The notes: a model not told the origin generated them from the sequence alone. A stretch of 64,000 bases of DNA from Pseudomonadota bacterium (GCA_024229515.1 JAAESI010000245.1:33719-97718); one strand, 5' to 3'. Positions 7,436 to 16,015 are shown, counted from the first letter of the stretch. Numbers and translations: made by a program.

Positions 7436-8869
7436 CTAGATGAAGTCGCGGGTAGGGGTGGGGGCGGCGAGGTAGCGGGCGAGGCCGATGGCTCCGGCGA
7501 CCGTGTCCCGGGGGGCACGGGCAACCCGCCCCAACCGACGAACGGCCCAGCCGGGGCGAAGGTAGAAGCGCCGGTAGAACCTCTTCTCGAGGGCGTACAG
7601 GGAGGCGTCCTGCTCCGGAGCGAGGCCCGGCTCGGCACCGTCCAATTCGAACTCGATGGCCCCCTCCCGACCGGCCGTGAGGCGCGTGCCGGGCCAGTAC
7701 TGCAGGCGGGTCGCGATGACCCAGTCGAGGCCCAGGGAGGCCGCGAAGTCGGCCGACGCTGTCGCCTCCTCGAGGGTCTCGCCGGGGGCCCCCACGATGA
7801 AGAACCCAGAGACCTCGATGCCCGCGTTCCGGGCTGCGGCCACCCCCGCCTCGATCTGGGCGCGGGTGATGCCCTTGCCCCACGCCTCGAGGCGGTCTTC
7901 GTTGGCGGACTCGACCCCCGCGTAGATGCGGCGGCAGCCCGCCCTCGCCATCGCCTGAGCGAGCTCCGGGTCGATCCGGTCGAGCCTCGTGAGACACGTC
8001 CAGCGCAGGTCCGGGAGGGCCGCTTCGACGAACCGGCAGAGGTTCACCACGCGGCTCCGCTCGACCGTGAAGGTGTCGTCGAGGAACCGCACGTTGCGGA
8101 TCCCCTTGCGGCGCAGCGTCATCAGCTCCTGAGCGATGTTCTGCCAGGACCGACACGCCAGCTTTCGCCCGTAGGCGCGCACGCAGAACGAACACGCGAA
8201 CGGACACCCCCGCGCGGTCGTGACCACCCCGATGGGGCGAGGCACGAAGCTCTCGTTGTAGAGGCTGAGGTCGACCAGGTCATGGTCTGGGTAGGGGAGC
8301 AAGTCGAGCTCCTCCAGCCGCGGCCGTGAGGGCGTGAGCACGACCCTGTCGGAGCCGCGGAAGGCGAGCCCGTCGACGCTCTGCGGAGCAGCCCCGGTGC
8401 GCAGCGCGTCGATGAGTCCACCGATGGTGTGCTCCGGCTCGCCCCGCACCACGAAGTCCACGCCGGGGTGCTGAGCGACGACCTCGGGGGCCTGCGTCGG
8501 CAGGTACCCGAAGATCACGCTCACGGCCCCGCCCAGCTGGTCGCGCAGCGCGCCCAGGGCAGCGAGGTCTTCGTTCAGAATTCGGAAGCCCGCCAACGCG
8601 ATCACCACGCTGGGGGCCTGGTCACGGTGCCGGGCGACCACGTCCTCGACGCTCAAGTCCTCGGCGATGGCGTCCGTGAGCGCCACTTCGGCCCCCACCA
8701 CGTCCCGCAGGTACGACGCCAACCCCATCAGCTCGAGGGGCGGAATGAGGAAGTTGGGCGCGTAGTAGCTCGCGACCCAGCGCCGCTGAACCCGCTCGTG
8801 GTGAGGCAGGTTCACCAACAAGACGCGAATGGCCGAGTTCACGGCTGGGTCACGCGGCGTCACGCTCAC
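7436..8869 (-). CDS. B12-binding-domain-like radical SAM protein
   Basis: 477 residues from a GTG at 8869 that lies 20 bp inside the 3' end of the upstream hydrolase gene. The N-terminal domain (IRVLLVNLP, SVVIALAGFR, VIFGYLPT, FVVRGEPE) is B12-binding-like. The CX3CX2C is near residue 221 (RGCPFACSFCVRAYG), followed by a VGAPGETLEE motif and an Arg-rich C-terminal segment. It is the middle gene of hydrolase - radical SAM - radical SAM, all expected to be read from box C. No cobalamin-ligand His motif is seen. Function unknown. Confidence 0.85.
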   Translation of the reverse strand: MSVTPRDPAVNSAIRVLLVNLPHHERVQRRWVASYYAPNFLIPPLELMGLASYLRDVVGAEVALTDAIAEDLSVEDVVARHRDQAPSVVIALAGFRILNEDLAALGALRDQLGGAVSVIFGYLPTQAPEVVAQHPGVDFVVRGEPEHTIGGLIDALRTGAAPQSVDGLAFRGSDRVVLTPSRPRLEELDLLPYPDHDLVDLSLYNESFVPRPIGVVTTARGCPFACSFCVRAYGRKLACRSWQNIAQELMTLRRKGIRNVRFLDDTFTVERSRVVNLCRFVEAALPDLRWTCLTRLDRIDPELAQAMARAGCRRIYAGVESANEDRLEAWGKGITRAQIEAGVAAARNAGIEVSGFFIVGAPGETLEEATASADFAASLGLDWVIATRLQYWPGTRLTAGREGAIEFELDGAEPGLAPEQDASLYALEKRFYRRFYLRPGWAVRRLGRVARAPRDTVAGAIGLARYLAAPTPTRDFI

Positions 8870-9683
8870 CCTGGGTGAACCGAGCGGGGGTATCGATCTG
8901 GGCGATGTCGACCATGGGGGCCCACGTCAGCGCCCGCGCCCGGGAGGCCAGCGCGGTCATGTCGGGGCGCCGCGCCCGGGGACCGTCGAACCAGTCTCGG
9001 GTCGCCTGGTGGGGCGAGAACAGGACCACCGAGCGCGGCCGCAGCACCGTGATCGCGCGCAGGACGGCGAGTTCGTGGGTGGGCTCGACCCCGGCGAGGA
9101 GCACGTCGATGGTCTCGCCCGCGGACCAGCGCGCCATGGCTCGGAAGTCGGACCCCCGATGCAGCACCTCCGCCGCGTGAACCACGGTCCCCTCGTTGGT
9201 CACGAGGCGAATCGCATGCACGGGCGCGCCCCCGGGGCACTGGTCGGACTGCGCCCGCAGTACGCTCATCGAGCGAGGGCGAAGCGCCATCCACTTCGCG
9301 GCCAGGAGCGTCGACTCGATGCGCGTCCGGGCCACGTGCACGCCGCGCCGGTACTCGACCCGGACTTCGCCGTCACCCCACGGGGGGGCGACGAGGCGGG
9401 AGGTCGGGATGCCCCACCGATCGTGGGCGTAGGACCGCACCGGCTCCGCGGAGACGATCTGAGCGTGAGGGTTCCGGTCCACGAGCTCGGGCAGCACGCC
9501 GCAGTGATCGAAGTGACCGTGGGAGACCACCAACAGGTCCGCGTCCCGGCCCCACGTTCGAGGCGGAGGGCTGGGCGTCGTCTGGAACCCACCGTGGTGG
9601 GCGTCGATGAGCACCGAACGCTCGGCGACGTCGATGCGAAAGCCGCTCCAACCCAAGGGGGTGATCCTCATGCATTCCTCCAT
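8850..9683 (-). CDS. MBL-fold metal-dependent hydrolase
   Basis: 277 residues from ATG 9683. The metallo-beta-lactamase-fold motif HXHXDH is present as SHGHFDHCG after a VLIDAHHGGF strand, in the style of UlaG/YtnP-like single-domain hydrolases. Later residues (APPWGDGE, VVHAAEV, VLLAGVEP, LFSPHQAT) fit the other strands and metal ligands. ATG 9683 was preferred because it places the start 42.5 bp from the centre of box C; an in-frame ATG at 9698 is nearer the box and would leave no room for a promoter, and ATG 9671 is also possible. It heads an operon with two radical SAM genes, so its substrate may be related to their product. No signal peptide is seen. Confidence 0.8.
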   Translation of the reverse strand: MEECMRITPLGWSGFRIDVAERSVLIDAHHGGFQTTPSPPPRTWGRDADLLVVSHGHFDHCGVLPELVDRNPHAQIVSAEPVRSYAHDRWGIPTSRLVAPPWGDGEVRVEYRRGVHVARTRIESTLLAAKWMALRPRSMSVLRAQSDQCPGGAPVHAIRLVTNEGTVVHAAEVLHRGSDFRAMARWSAGETIDVLLAGVEPTHELAVLRAITVLRPRSVVLFSPHQATRDWFDGPRARRPDMTALASRARALTWAPMVDIAQIDTPARFTQGERDAA

Positions 9684-9718
9684 GGCACCCAGGATCATCG
9701 GCGATGTGCGGAACGCCC

Positions 9719-9732
9719 ATGACGTCGGTCAT
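9719..9732. promoter_or_regulatory. Crp/Fnr-like box C (ATGAC-N4-GTCAT), divergent promoter
   Basis: ATGACGTCGGTCAT, a perfect dyad. The centre (9725.5) is 40.5 bp from ATG 9766 (plus) and 42.5 bp from ATG 9683 (minus). -10-like gAcccT (plus) and gAtccT (minus) lie where the other boxes have theirs. The plus-strand start has no Shine-Dalgarno sequence. Confidence 0.7.
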
Positions 9733-9765
9733 GGGGCCATTCCGCACAGGGGCGACCCTGAGTTC

Positions 9766-11025
9766 ATGGCGACCGTTCATTTCCTTCGCGAGGGGCGCGA
9801 AGTCGACGTCCGCATCGGGACCACGCTGCGTGCGGCGGCCCGGGCGGCCGACGTCTGCGTCTACAGCCGAGCCCGCAAGCTCCTGAACTGCTACGGCCAC
9901 GGACGCTGTGGGTCATGCCGACTAGTCGTCACCGACGGCTGGGATCGGCTGACCGCCCCCACGGCCAAGGAACACGCCGCTCCCCGCCCGCTTCGGGGCG
10001 GCGCCCATCAACCGGCGGGCATCGTCCCCCCCCTGCGCGAGCGGCTGGCCTGCCAGGCGCGCGTGATGGGCGACGTCGCGCTCTGGACCCACCCCGATCA
10101 GGGGGCCCCCAGCGTGGCTCCCGAGTCCGACCCGCCCTGCCCCAAGAAGCGGCGTCGCAAAGGGCCCGTCGCCCTCACCGGCGCGACCGGCTTGCTCGGC
10201 GCGGTGGTCGCGCGCGAGCTTCAAGCGCGGGGTCACACCGTGAGGGCCCTGATCCGTGGCGGCCGCGAGGGCGCTGAGCACATCGACGAAGAGATCGTCG
10301 GAGACCTCCGCAACCCCGTCAGCCTCGAGCGGCTGGTCCACAAGGCCTCCGCAGTGATCCACTGCGCCTCGGCGATGGGCACCAACGACGCCGCGCTCCT
10401 GGACGCGGTCAACGTCGAGGGAACCCGCGACCTGGTGCGGCTGGCCCACGGGGCCGGCGTGCCGAGGTTCATCCTCGTCTCGTCGATCGCCGCCCGCCGA
10501 CCCGCCGACGGCCCCTACTCGGCGAGCAAGTGGGCCCAGGAAGACGCCGTCCGCCGCGGGGGCGTGCCCTGGGTGGTGCTGCAGCCGCCAGTCATGGTCG
10601 GAAACAACAGCCAGGTCGAGCGGGCCGTCGAGAACATCGGCCGCCGATCCCCGCGCGTGCCCGTGGTCGGGGGCGATGCTCCGCTGTACCCGGTGCACGT
10701 TGAGGACGTCGCCACCGCCTGCGTCGAAGCGATGGAGCGGAACGGCGCCCTCGGCACGACCTACCAGCTGGGGGGGCCCGATGCGGTGACCTTCCGCGAG
10801 CTCGCAAGCGCCCTCCTGGGCGAGGGCGGGGCAGCCGACGTCGTCACGATCCCGGTCCCGCTCGCGCGCGCCATCGCGGCCGTGCTGGGGACCGTGGTGC
10901 CGGACAAGGCGCCGCTGACGACGGAGGCGGTGCGGGCGATCGTGGCCGGGACTCCGGTGGACCTCGGCCCCGCGAGGGCCGACCTCGGGTTCGCTCCGCG
11001 GACGTTGGCGGCGGCCCTGAGCTGA
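9766..11025 (+). CDS. 2Fe-2S ferredoxin fused to NAD(P)-dependent epimerase/SDR
   Basis: 419 residues. Residues 1-~105 are a plant-type 2Fe-2S ferredoxin domain: MATVHFLREGREVDV opening, cluster loop CX5CX2C (CYGHGRCGSC) and the fourth Cys in LACQA. A Lys/Arg-rich linker (PKKRRRK) leads to an extended SDR/epimerase domain beginning VALTGATGLLGAVV (GXXGXXG), with a VIHCAS strand, an SSIA strand and a YSASK motif carrying catalytic Tyr and Lys. A ferredoxin joined directly to an NAD(P)-binding epimerase-like domain is unusual; electron transfer between cluster and nicotinamide is possible but unproven. ATG 9766 is 40.5 bp from box C without a Shine-Dalgarno sequence. Neighbouring radical SAM enzymes need low-potential electrons, which could be its role. 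Confidence 0.8.
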   Translation: MATVHFLREGREVDVRIGTTLRAAARAADVCVYSRARKLLNCYGHGRCGSCRLVVTDGWDRLTAPTAKEHAAPRPLRGGAHQPAGIVPPLRERLACQARVMGDVALWTHPDQGAPSVAPESDPPCPKKRRRKGPVALTGATGLLGAVVARELQARGHTVRALIRGGREGAEHIDEEIVGDLRNPVSLERLVHKASAVIHCASAMGTNDAALLDAVNVEGTRDLVRLAHGAGVPRFILVSSIAARRPADGPYSASKWAQEDAVRRGGVPWVVLQPPVMVGNNSQVERAVENIGRRSPRVPVVGGDAPLYPVHVEDVATACVEAMERNGALGTTYQLGGPDAVTFRELASALLGEGGAADVVTIPVPLARAIAAVLGTVVPDKAPLTTEAVRAIVAGTPVDLGPARADLGFAPRTLAAALS

Positions 11026-11033
11026 ACGCTCAG
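11017..11033. terminator. Small inverted repeat across two convergent stops
   Basis: CTGAGC-N5-GCTCAG spans the stop codons of the ferredoxin-SDR gene (plus) and the cytochrome gene (minus). The stem is only 6 bp and no T-run follows, so its role as a bidirectional terminator is uncertain. Confidence 0.25.
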
Positions 11034-12358
11034 TCCACGCAGGTCCCCAGCGACTCGAGCCCGCCCGTCCACTCCAGCACCGTGCTGCCGAGGTCGAAGG
11101 TCGGCTGCTCCTGCGCGAGGTTCGGGTCCAGGTCCGTCTGCTCCGCCAGCGCGTCGAACACCTCCAGCGCGGTGGCGCGCATCCGCACTCGCATGGTCAC
11201 CCGGTCGGGGATGCCCGTGTAGATCGGCAGGCGCCGCTCCTGGTAGTGCAGGTAGGCGGGGCTCGTCGGATCCAGGGTGACCGGCGCTTCCAGGAGGTTC
11301 GAGCGTACGGTCTCGGCCTGCCACATCCAGTCCACGGGATCACCGTTGGCATCCTCGTGCTGGTCCCGGATGAGCCAGGTGGTGGGATCGCCGTTGGCGG
11401 TGACGGGCTGTCCGTCCTCCACCACGCCGCTGCTGAAGATCTCCTCCTTGCCGGCGAAGGCGCGAATCTCGACCCAGACTCGGCGGTCCACGGTGGAGCC
11501 GGACGGGAAGGAGTGCCCGCCCCCGACGTTCTCCAGCCGCACTGCGACCTCGACCCCGGCGGGGCCCGGCTCGACGCAGAGCTGGGCGTACAGCGAGTCG
11601 TCGAGTTCGCCCTGGATCAGGCTCAACTGCTCGTCCCGCCCCGGGAAGTTCGTGAGCGCCACGTCGACGCCCGGCCAGGAGTGGTCGTGGCGGCGCCGAA
11701 TCGGCATGTCCTCGCCCACCGCCACGGGACCGTTCGTGCCGCGCATGTGGCAGCGGCTGCACGTGAGCCGCGTGAGGTCGTGGGAGGCGAACACGGTCTC
11801 ACGCCACTCGAAGAAGGTGCGCTCCACGTGGATGTCGTCGGGGGTGAAGACGCAGTGGCAGGCACCGCACAGCGACGACGAGCTGGGGTCGTTGCGGTCG
11901 TGCAGGAGCGAGTACTTCGAATCGTGAGCCCCGGTCTCCACGGGATCCGCGATCCCCCCCCGGATGACGCCGTCGTCCGCGAGCGACTGCCCCGCGTTGT
12001 GGTCCTCGGGGACTTCGTCGACAAGGTGGCAGGCGACGCAGGTGACGCCCTTGAGGTGGTCCGGCGCGGTGGCGAGGTCGCTCTCACCGGCGCGCACCGC
12101 CATCGGCGAGTGGCAGGAGACGCAGTAGTCGGGGTCGCGGTCTCCGGTGTCCTCCAGGAACACCTGGTTCATCGCTGTGAAGAGCGGGTCGACACCGGTG
12201 TAGGCGTGCATGCTCCCCGACCACTGCTCGAAGTGGACCGGGTGGCACGCGGCGCACGAATCGGGATCGAGCAGAGCGTCCGCGTCCAACTCCCCGGGCG
12301 CGCACGCGACCAGAGAGGCCACGACGAGAAACAGGAGGGGGAGGAGGGCGAGACGCAT
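11030..12358 (-). CDS. Five-haem c-type cytochrome lipoprotein
   Basis: 442 residues with a lipoprotein signal (LLFLVVASLVAC). Five CXXCH motifs are spread through the first half: CAACH, CVSCH, CVACH, CGACH and CSRCH. Isolated His residues (HAYTG, HLKG, HNAG) could be distal ligands. The second half has no haem motif and looks like a beta-rich domain (GGGHSFPSGSTVDRRVWVEIRAF). This layout resembles periplasmic multihaem cytochromes of the c554/octahaem type used in nitrogen- or sulphur-oxyanion chemistry. It lies 44 bp behind a box-F radical SAM gene and is probably in the same operon, making it part of the low-oxygen regulon. The electron partner is unknown. Confidence 0.85.
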   Translation of the reverse strand: MRLALLPLLFLVVASLVACAPGELDADALLDPDSCAACHPVHFEQWSGSMHAYTGVDPLFTAMNQVFLEDTGDRDPDYCVSCHSPMAVRAGESDLATAPDHLKGVTCVACHLVDEVPEDHNAGQSLADDGVIRGGIADPVETGAHDSKYSLLHDRNDPSSSSLCGACHCVFTPDDIHVERTFFEWRETVFASHDLTRLTCSRCHMRGTNGPVAVGEDMPIRRRHDHSWPGVDVALTNFPGRDEQLSLIQGELDDSLYAQLCVEPGPAGVEVAVRLENVGGGHSFPSGSTVDRRVWVEIRAFAGKEEIFSSGVVEDGQPVTANGDPTTWLIRDQHEDANGDPVDWMWQAETVRSNLLEAPVTLDPTSPAYLHYQERRLPIYTGIPDRVTMRVRMRATALEVFDALAEQTDLDPNLAQEQPTFDLGSTVLEWTGGLESLGTCVD

Positions 12359-12402
12359 GGGTCTTCAGTGGTGAATCTACCCTGAGTAACCACGACAGCC
12401 CA

Positions 12403-13833
12403 TCATATCAACGTGACGTAGTTCGCCGTACGACGATGTGGGTCGCCGACGTGGGCGAAGAACCGGAGCCCTTCCAGCCACGGGAGGCCGGTGATTGCCC
12501 GCTCCTCCAGCGTGCCCTGGAGCTTCAGCGGCAGCAGCGCGGCGGTGGGGAGGCGGGCGAGGGCCCGCAGCGCCTTGGTCGACACCTGCGAGTGCACCCC
12601 CGCCCGGAACAGCAGGTAGAGGTTCACCATCGCGCGGCGCTGATCGCCCTCGAAGTACGTCCTGGGGGAGCGGTAGTCCTCCACCTCGGGGCGGGACTCC
12701 AGGAAGCCGAGGCTGAACGCGGTCTCCTCGAATGACGTCTCGGCCAGGGGAACCGCGATATTGACCCGGACCCGGTCCGCGCCGATGCGCCGGTTGAGCT
12801 CGATCGTCGCGATCACGTCGTCCACGGTCTCGCCCGGCGAGGCGACCATGTTGAACGTGTACAGCTCCAACCCCCGGCTCTTGATCAGGCTGGCGGCGGT
12901 GGCGATCTCGTCGTCGGTCACGGTCTTGCCGAGCAGGTTCGAACGGAGCGCCTGGTTGCCGGTCTCCACGCCGATGGCAACGCCCTTGCAGCCCGCCTTC
13001 TTCAGGGCGTCGACCGTGCGGGCGGACACCAGCGGAGTCGAGGTGTTGCAGGTGAAGGGGGCGCCGACCTCCATGGAGTACAGCGCAGCGAACTCCTCCA
13101 GCCAGGCCGGATGCACGGTGAAGAGGTCGTCGCTGAAGTGCACGCGACGCATCGGGCAGCGCTGCCGGACCTCGAGGATCTCTTCCACCGCGCGCCATGG
13201 CGACTTGCGGCGGACGAACCGCCCCAGGTCCGACCACTGGTCCTGCAGCGTGGCGTTCCAGCAGTAGCTGCAGCGGTGAATGCAGCCTCGGCCGGTGGCG
13301 AACTTCTTCCACGGGAGGCGCGCGACGAACGGGTACCGGAAGTAGAGCTCACGGTCCGGCATCGGCAGCGCATCCAAGTCCTGGATGAGCGGACGGAGGG
13401 GGTTGCAGACGAGCTCCCCGTCACGAAAGACGTTCACGTTGGCGACGTCGTCGTAGGACTTGCTCGACGCCAAGCGGTCGGCGATGTCCAGGAGCGCCCC
13501 TTCAGCCTCCCCGTTGATGACCGCGTCGACATCGTCGAGCCGGGCCAGCTCCGGATGGAAGGTGGCGTGAGTGCCACCGAGCACAATCGTCGCGTCGGGG
13601 GCGTACCGCCTCACCAGCCGGGCCGCCGTGAGCGCCGCGCCGTCGCCGGCCACCGGGCAGGGGATGACGACGAGATCGGGATCCAGGCGCCGGATCGCGG
13701 GCCCGGGGCGGGGCGTTTCGTCGGTCAACAGCAGCCGCGTCGAGTGCCCACCGCGCTTGAGCACGGCGGACGCCTCGGTCATCGCCAGCGACTCGTTGAT
13801 GCCGCTGTCTTGCACGACGAGAACTCGAACCAT
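12403..13833 (-). CDS. B12-binding-domain-like radical SAM protein
   Basis: 476 residues from ATG 13833. The N-terminal domain begins VRVLVVQDSGINESLAM and continues with PDLVVIPCPV, TIVLGGTHAT and AVINGEAEG. CX3CX2C is at about residues 183-190 (GRGCIHRCSYCWN), followed by the VASPGETVDD motif of the family. The frame stays open 12 codons upstream, but the chosen ATG is 41.5 bp from the centre of box F with no Shine-Dalgarno sequence, matching the leaderless pattern. It probably shares a transcript with the five-haem cytochrome downstream. It diverges from a dead universal stress protein gene. Substrate unknown. Confidence 0.85.
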   Translation of the reverse strand: MVRVLVVQDSGINESLAMTEASAVLKRGGHSTRLLLTDETPRPGPAIRRLDPDLVVIPCPVAGDGAALTAARLVRRYAPDATIVLGGTHATFHPELARLDDVDAVINGEAEGALLDIADRLASSKSYDDVANVNVFRDGELVCNPLRPLIQDLDALPMPDRELYFRYPFVARLPWKKFATGRGCIHRCSYCWNATLQDQWSDLGRFVRRKSPWRAVEEILEVRQRCPMRRVHFSDDLFTVHPAWLEEFAALYSMEVGAPFTCNTSTPLVSARTVDALKKAGCKGVAIGVETGNQALRSNLLGKTVTDDEIATAASLIKSRGLELYTFNMVASPGETVDDVIATIELNRRIGADRVRVNIAVPLAETSFEETAFSLGFLESRPEVEDYRSPRTYFEGDQRRAMVNLYLLFRAGVHSQVSTKALRALARLPTAALLPLKLQGTLEERAITGLPWLEGLRFFAHVGDPHRRTANYVTLI

Positions 13834-13867
13834 GCCTTCAAGGGAGCCGCCGAAGGCGTGAGCCGCC

Positions 13868-13881
13868 ATGACAGCCGTCAG
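13868..13881. promoter_or_regulatory. Crp/Fnr-like box F (ATGAC-N4-GTCAG)
   Basis: ATGACAGCCGTCAG, one base off the perfect dyad. The centre (13874.5) is 41.5 bp from the minus-strand radical SAM start at 13833. A sigma-54-type promoter facing the other way follows immediately at 13889. Confidence 0.6.
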
Positions 13882-13888
13882 GAACGGC

Positions 13889-13904
13889 TGGCACGGAGCT
13901 TGCT
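13889..13904 (+). promoter_or_regulatory. Sigma-54 promoter of the decayed usp gene
   Basis: TGGCACGGAGCTTGCT matches the -24/-12 consensus TGGCAC-N5-TTGCW perfectly. The expected start of transcription is near 13915, giving a leader of about 14 nt with GGAGG before ATG 13929. The promoter is intact although the gene it serves is not. Confidence 0.75.
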
Positions 13905-13928
13905 GAAGGGTGGAGTGGCGGAGGTTGT

Positions 13929-14416
13929 ATGTTCGATTTCCCTCGAATCCTGGTTCCCGTCGACTTCTCGGAGTGCTCCGAGCGCGCCTTGGGCGTGGCC
14001 ATGGGCCTCGATATGTGAAACGACGCGCAGATGTTCCTGCTGTACGTCGATGAGAAGCCGGGCAGCGGCATCTGGCGCGACGACTCCCGGACCCAGCAGC
14101 AGTTGGAGACGCTGGAGAAGGACGAAGCGTACCTCCGGGCCCTCGCCGACCGCGTGGGCGGTGAAGTCGCAGAGAGCGTCGGCCTCCCCGCCGTGTCCGA
14201 CGAGCGCATGCGCGTGCGCATCGGCACCGGCGACCCCTCGGCCCAGATCCTCGGCGCAGCTGCCGACAGCGAGGCCGACCTCATCGTGATGGGGACCCAC
14301 GGCCGCACCTCTTTGCGCGACCTGTTCGTTGGATCGACTGCCGAGCAGGTCACGCGCAAGGCGAGCGGCGCCGTCCTCGCGTCAAGCCCGAGGGGTATCC
14401 GTTCCTGCGTGACTGA
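13929..14416 (+). pseudogene. Universal stress protein, broken by a stop and a frameshift
   Basis: Starts FPRILVPVDFSECSERALGVAMGLDM, then meets TGA at 14016-14018 (codon 30), and continues in the same frame as a normal Usp (MFLLYVDEKPGS to VMGTHGRTSLRDLFVGSTAEQVTRKASGAV). The nucleotide-binding GXXG-X9-GS pattern is kept. Near 14380 the frame shifts: restoring one base (a GCG GTC reading) gives the expected ending AVLAVKPEGYPFLRD and a stop at 14414-14416, whereas the actual frame runs on into unrelated sequence. Two independent lesions make selenocysteine read-through unlikely. An intact Usp gene lies at 15.6-16.0 kb. Confidence 0.8.
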
Positions 14417-14500
14417 GCTGTGCGGTCCAACACCTCTTTGCGTGTCAATCCCAACAGTGGCTTGCAGGTGAGGTGACCTCCAGCCAGACCCTCGTGCGTC

Positions 14501-15028
14501 TTGGACAAGCTCCGGGACCGCGGCTACCACCGCGTGCACGTCGAGTTCGACCTGAGCCACGGCACGGGCCAGCGGCTGAAGCTGCTGAGCCATCGCGGCG
14601 AGTTCCTCATCGACCTGGTCGCGAAGATCGACCGAAGCCACGCCCCGTGGCGGTTCCTGTGGGTCGAGTGGTTGATGATGCAGGACCCCCGCAAAGAGCC
14701 GAACCGCCCCCTGCTCCCCGACCAGGAGGCGCCGGGGCTGGGCTGCAGCCTCGACATCCTCGGCATGCTGGTGATGGCCGCGGAGCGGCTCGGGGTCGAC
14801 GGCGTCGCGTTCAATCCGGCCCGGTTCCACATCGCCTGGATGGCCCGGGGCAAAGCCGAGTTCCTCGACCCCCACGATCGGGTGCAGTTCGACAACCGGC
14901 GTGAAGCCTTCGGCCGCCGGCCGCTGCACGAGGCGGCGGAGCGGCTGAAGGACTGGGCCCCCGGCCCGATGGTGATGCCGGTCTCGGACGCCCTGAAGGA
15001 GGCGATCTGTCACACTCTGCGGGCATGA
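14501..15028 (+). CDS. Conserved-looking protein of unknown function
   Basis: 175 residues from a TTG at 14501; the frame opens only at 14477, and no ATG or GTG occurs before the conserved-looking part. The protein is soluble and rich in Trp, Met and Arg (RFLWVEWLMMQDP, GVAFNPARFHIAWMARG), with no recognised motif. The stop overlaps the rhodanese start (ATGA), suggesting co-translation. The odd start and the neighbouring usp pseudogene raise the possibility that this is the 3' part of a gene whose beginning has been lost. Function not assigned. Confidence 0.5.
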   Translation: MDKLRDRGYHRVHVEFDLSHGTGQRLKLLSHRGEFLIDLVAKIDRSHAPWRFLWVEWLMMQDPRKEPNRPLLPDQEAPGLGCSLDILGMLVMAAERLGVDGVAFNPARFHIAWMARGKAEFLDPHDRVQFDNRREAFGRRPLHEAAERLKDWAPGPMVMPVSDALKEAICHTLRA

Positions 15029-15606
15029 TGGCTCTTGTCTCCATGAACTCCCCCCGCACCGTCGACGTCGATGCCCTTCGGAACGCGCTCCGCGCGGACC
15101 CGCCCCCCGTCGTGGTGGACGTGCGCATGCCGTTCGAGTTCGCCGGAGGGCACGTGCCCACGGCGATCAACATCCCCCTCCCTCGGATCGCGAGCGCGGC
15201 CGAGGAGCTCCGGGGACACCCCGAGGTCTGGATCATCTGCAAGAGCGGGAGCCGGTCCGCGGGGGCGGCGAAGCTGCTGGCCGACGCCGGCCTCACGGTG
15301 GTCGACGTCGGCGGCGGCACGATGGCGTGGCGACGCGGCGGGGGGCCAGTGGTCAGGGAGCCGTCGCTGAGCCGACTGGTCCTCCCCGGCGTGGTCGTTC
15401 TGACGCTCGGGCTGGCACCTCACACGCCTGAGCCCCACATCGTCGGCAAGCTGCGCTGGATCGCCGGCGGGGCCGACGGCATGACCCTCACCGACTGGTT
15501 CGACGTGCTCATGCACGGGCTCCCGTGGGCGTGGCTGGCGTGGACGGCCGTCGACCTCGTCCGGAGCGTCAGCGCACGACGATCACGGACACCGAACTCA
15601 GTCTGA
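15025..15606 (+). CDS. Rhodanese-like protein with hydrophobic C-terminal part
   Basis: 193 residues. Residues ~10-100 are a single rhodanese domain: VVVDVRMPFEFAGGHVPTAINIPL, then the active-site loop CKSGSRS with catalytic Cys and closing Arg, then AKLLADAGLTVVDVGGG. The remaining ~85 residues hold two hydrophobic stretches (LVLPGVVVLTLGLA and LMHGLPWAWLAWTAV), so the protein may be membrane-attached. Either ATG at 15025 or 15028 could be used; the first overlaps the upstream stop. The 3' end overlaps the convergent usp gene by 38 bp. A role in sulphur transfer or sulphide/cyanide handling is typical of the family. Confidence 0.8.
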   Translation: MMALVSMNSPRTVDVDALRNALRADPPPVVVDVRMPFEFAGGHVPTAINIPLPRIASAAEELRGHPEVWIICKSGSRSAGAAKLLADAGLTVVDVGGGTMAWRRGGGPVVREPSLSRLVLPGVVVLTLGLAPHTPEPHIVGKLRWIAGGADGMTLTDWFDVLMHGLPWAWLAWTAVDLVRSVSARRSRTPNSV

Positions 15607-16015
15607 CCGTGCGCTCGGCGACCGAGCCCATCAGCGTGCGCTTGAGCCCGGTCCGCCCGTGCGACCCCACCACGACCAGGTCGCAGCGGTGGTCCGTGGT
15701 GGCCTGGGCGATGGCGGCGGCCGCGGGCCCAACCCCGAAGTAGCCGGCGACCTCGACCCTCTCGCCGTCGCCGATCAGCGTGGCGACCTCGTCGGCCAGC
15801 GCCTTGCGGGTCCGGGTGTCGCGGGCCTCGACCATGTCGTCGAGCACCTCGGTGACGTAGCCGTAGGCACCGCCAAACGGCTCCTCCACCGGCGACGGCG
15901 CGTAGAAGAGCACCACGTCCGCCCCCACGCTCGCGGCCAGGGAGAGCCCGTACTGCGCCGCCGCGCGGGCGTGATCGGAGAAGGCGGTGCCGATGAGGAT
16001 CTTCTTGGGGGCCAC
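15569..16015 (-). CDS. Universal stress protein (UspA family)
   Basis: 148 residues from GTG 16015. Typical Usp fold: KILIGTAFSDHARAAAQYGLSLA opening, DVVLFYAPSP strand, and the ATP-binding pattern GXXGXXXXXXXXXGS seen as VVGSHGRTGLKRTLMGS, ending SVSVIVVR. It follows the histidine kinase gene with a 14-bp gap and probably shares its sigma-54-type promoter. An ATG at 16020 is in another frame. This intact copy contrasts with the broken usp at 13.9 kb. Confidence 0.9.
   Translation of the reverse strand: MAPKKILIGTAFSDHARAAAQYGLSLAASVGADVVLFYAPSPVEEPFGGAYGYVTEVLDDMVEARDTRTRKALADEVATLIGDGERVEVAGYFGVGPAAAAIAQATTDHRCDLVVVGSHGRTGLKRTLMGSVAERTVRLSSVSVIVVR

Noticed and set aside
11030..12402. A separate box for the five-haem cytochrome gene
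   Set aside because: The region 40 bp before ATG 12358 has only half-matches (ACGAC, ATCAT with wrong spacing); the gene more likely follows the radical SAM gene on the same transcript.
14016..14018. TGA inside the usp gene as a selenocysteine codon
   Set aside because: The same gene also has a one-base frameshift near its 3' end, the residue is not at a known redox position of Usp proteins, and no SECIS-like hairpin was evident just downstream. Decay is simpler.
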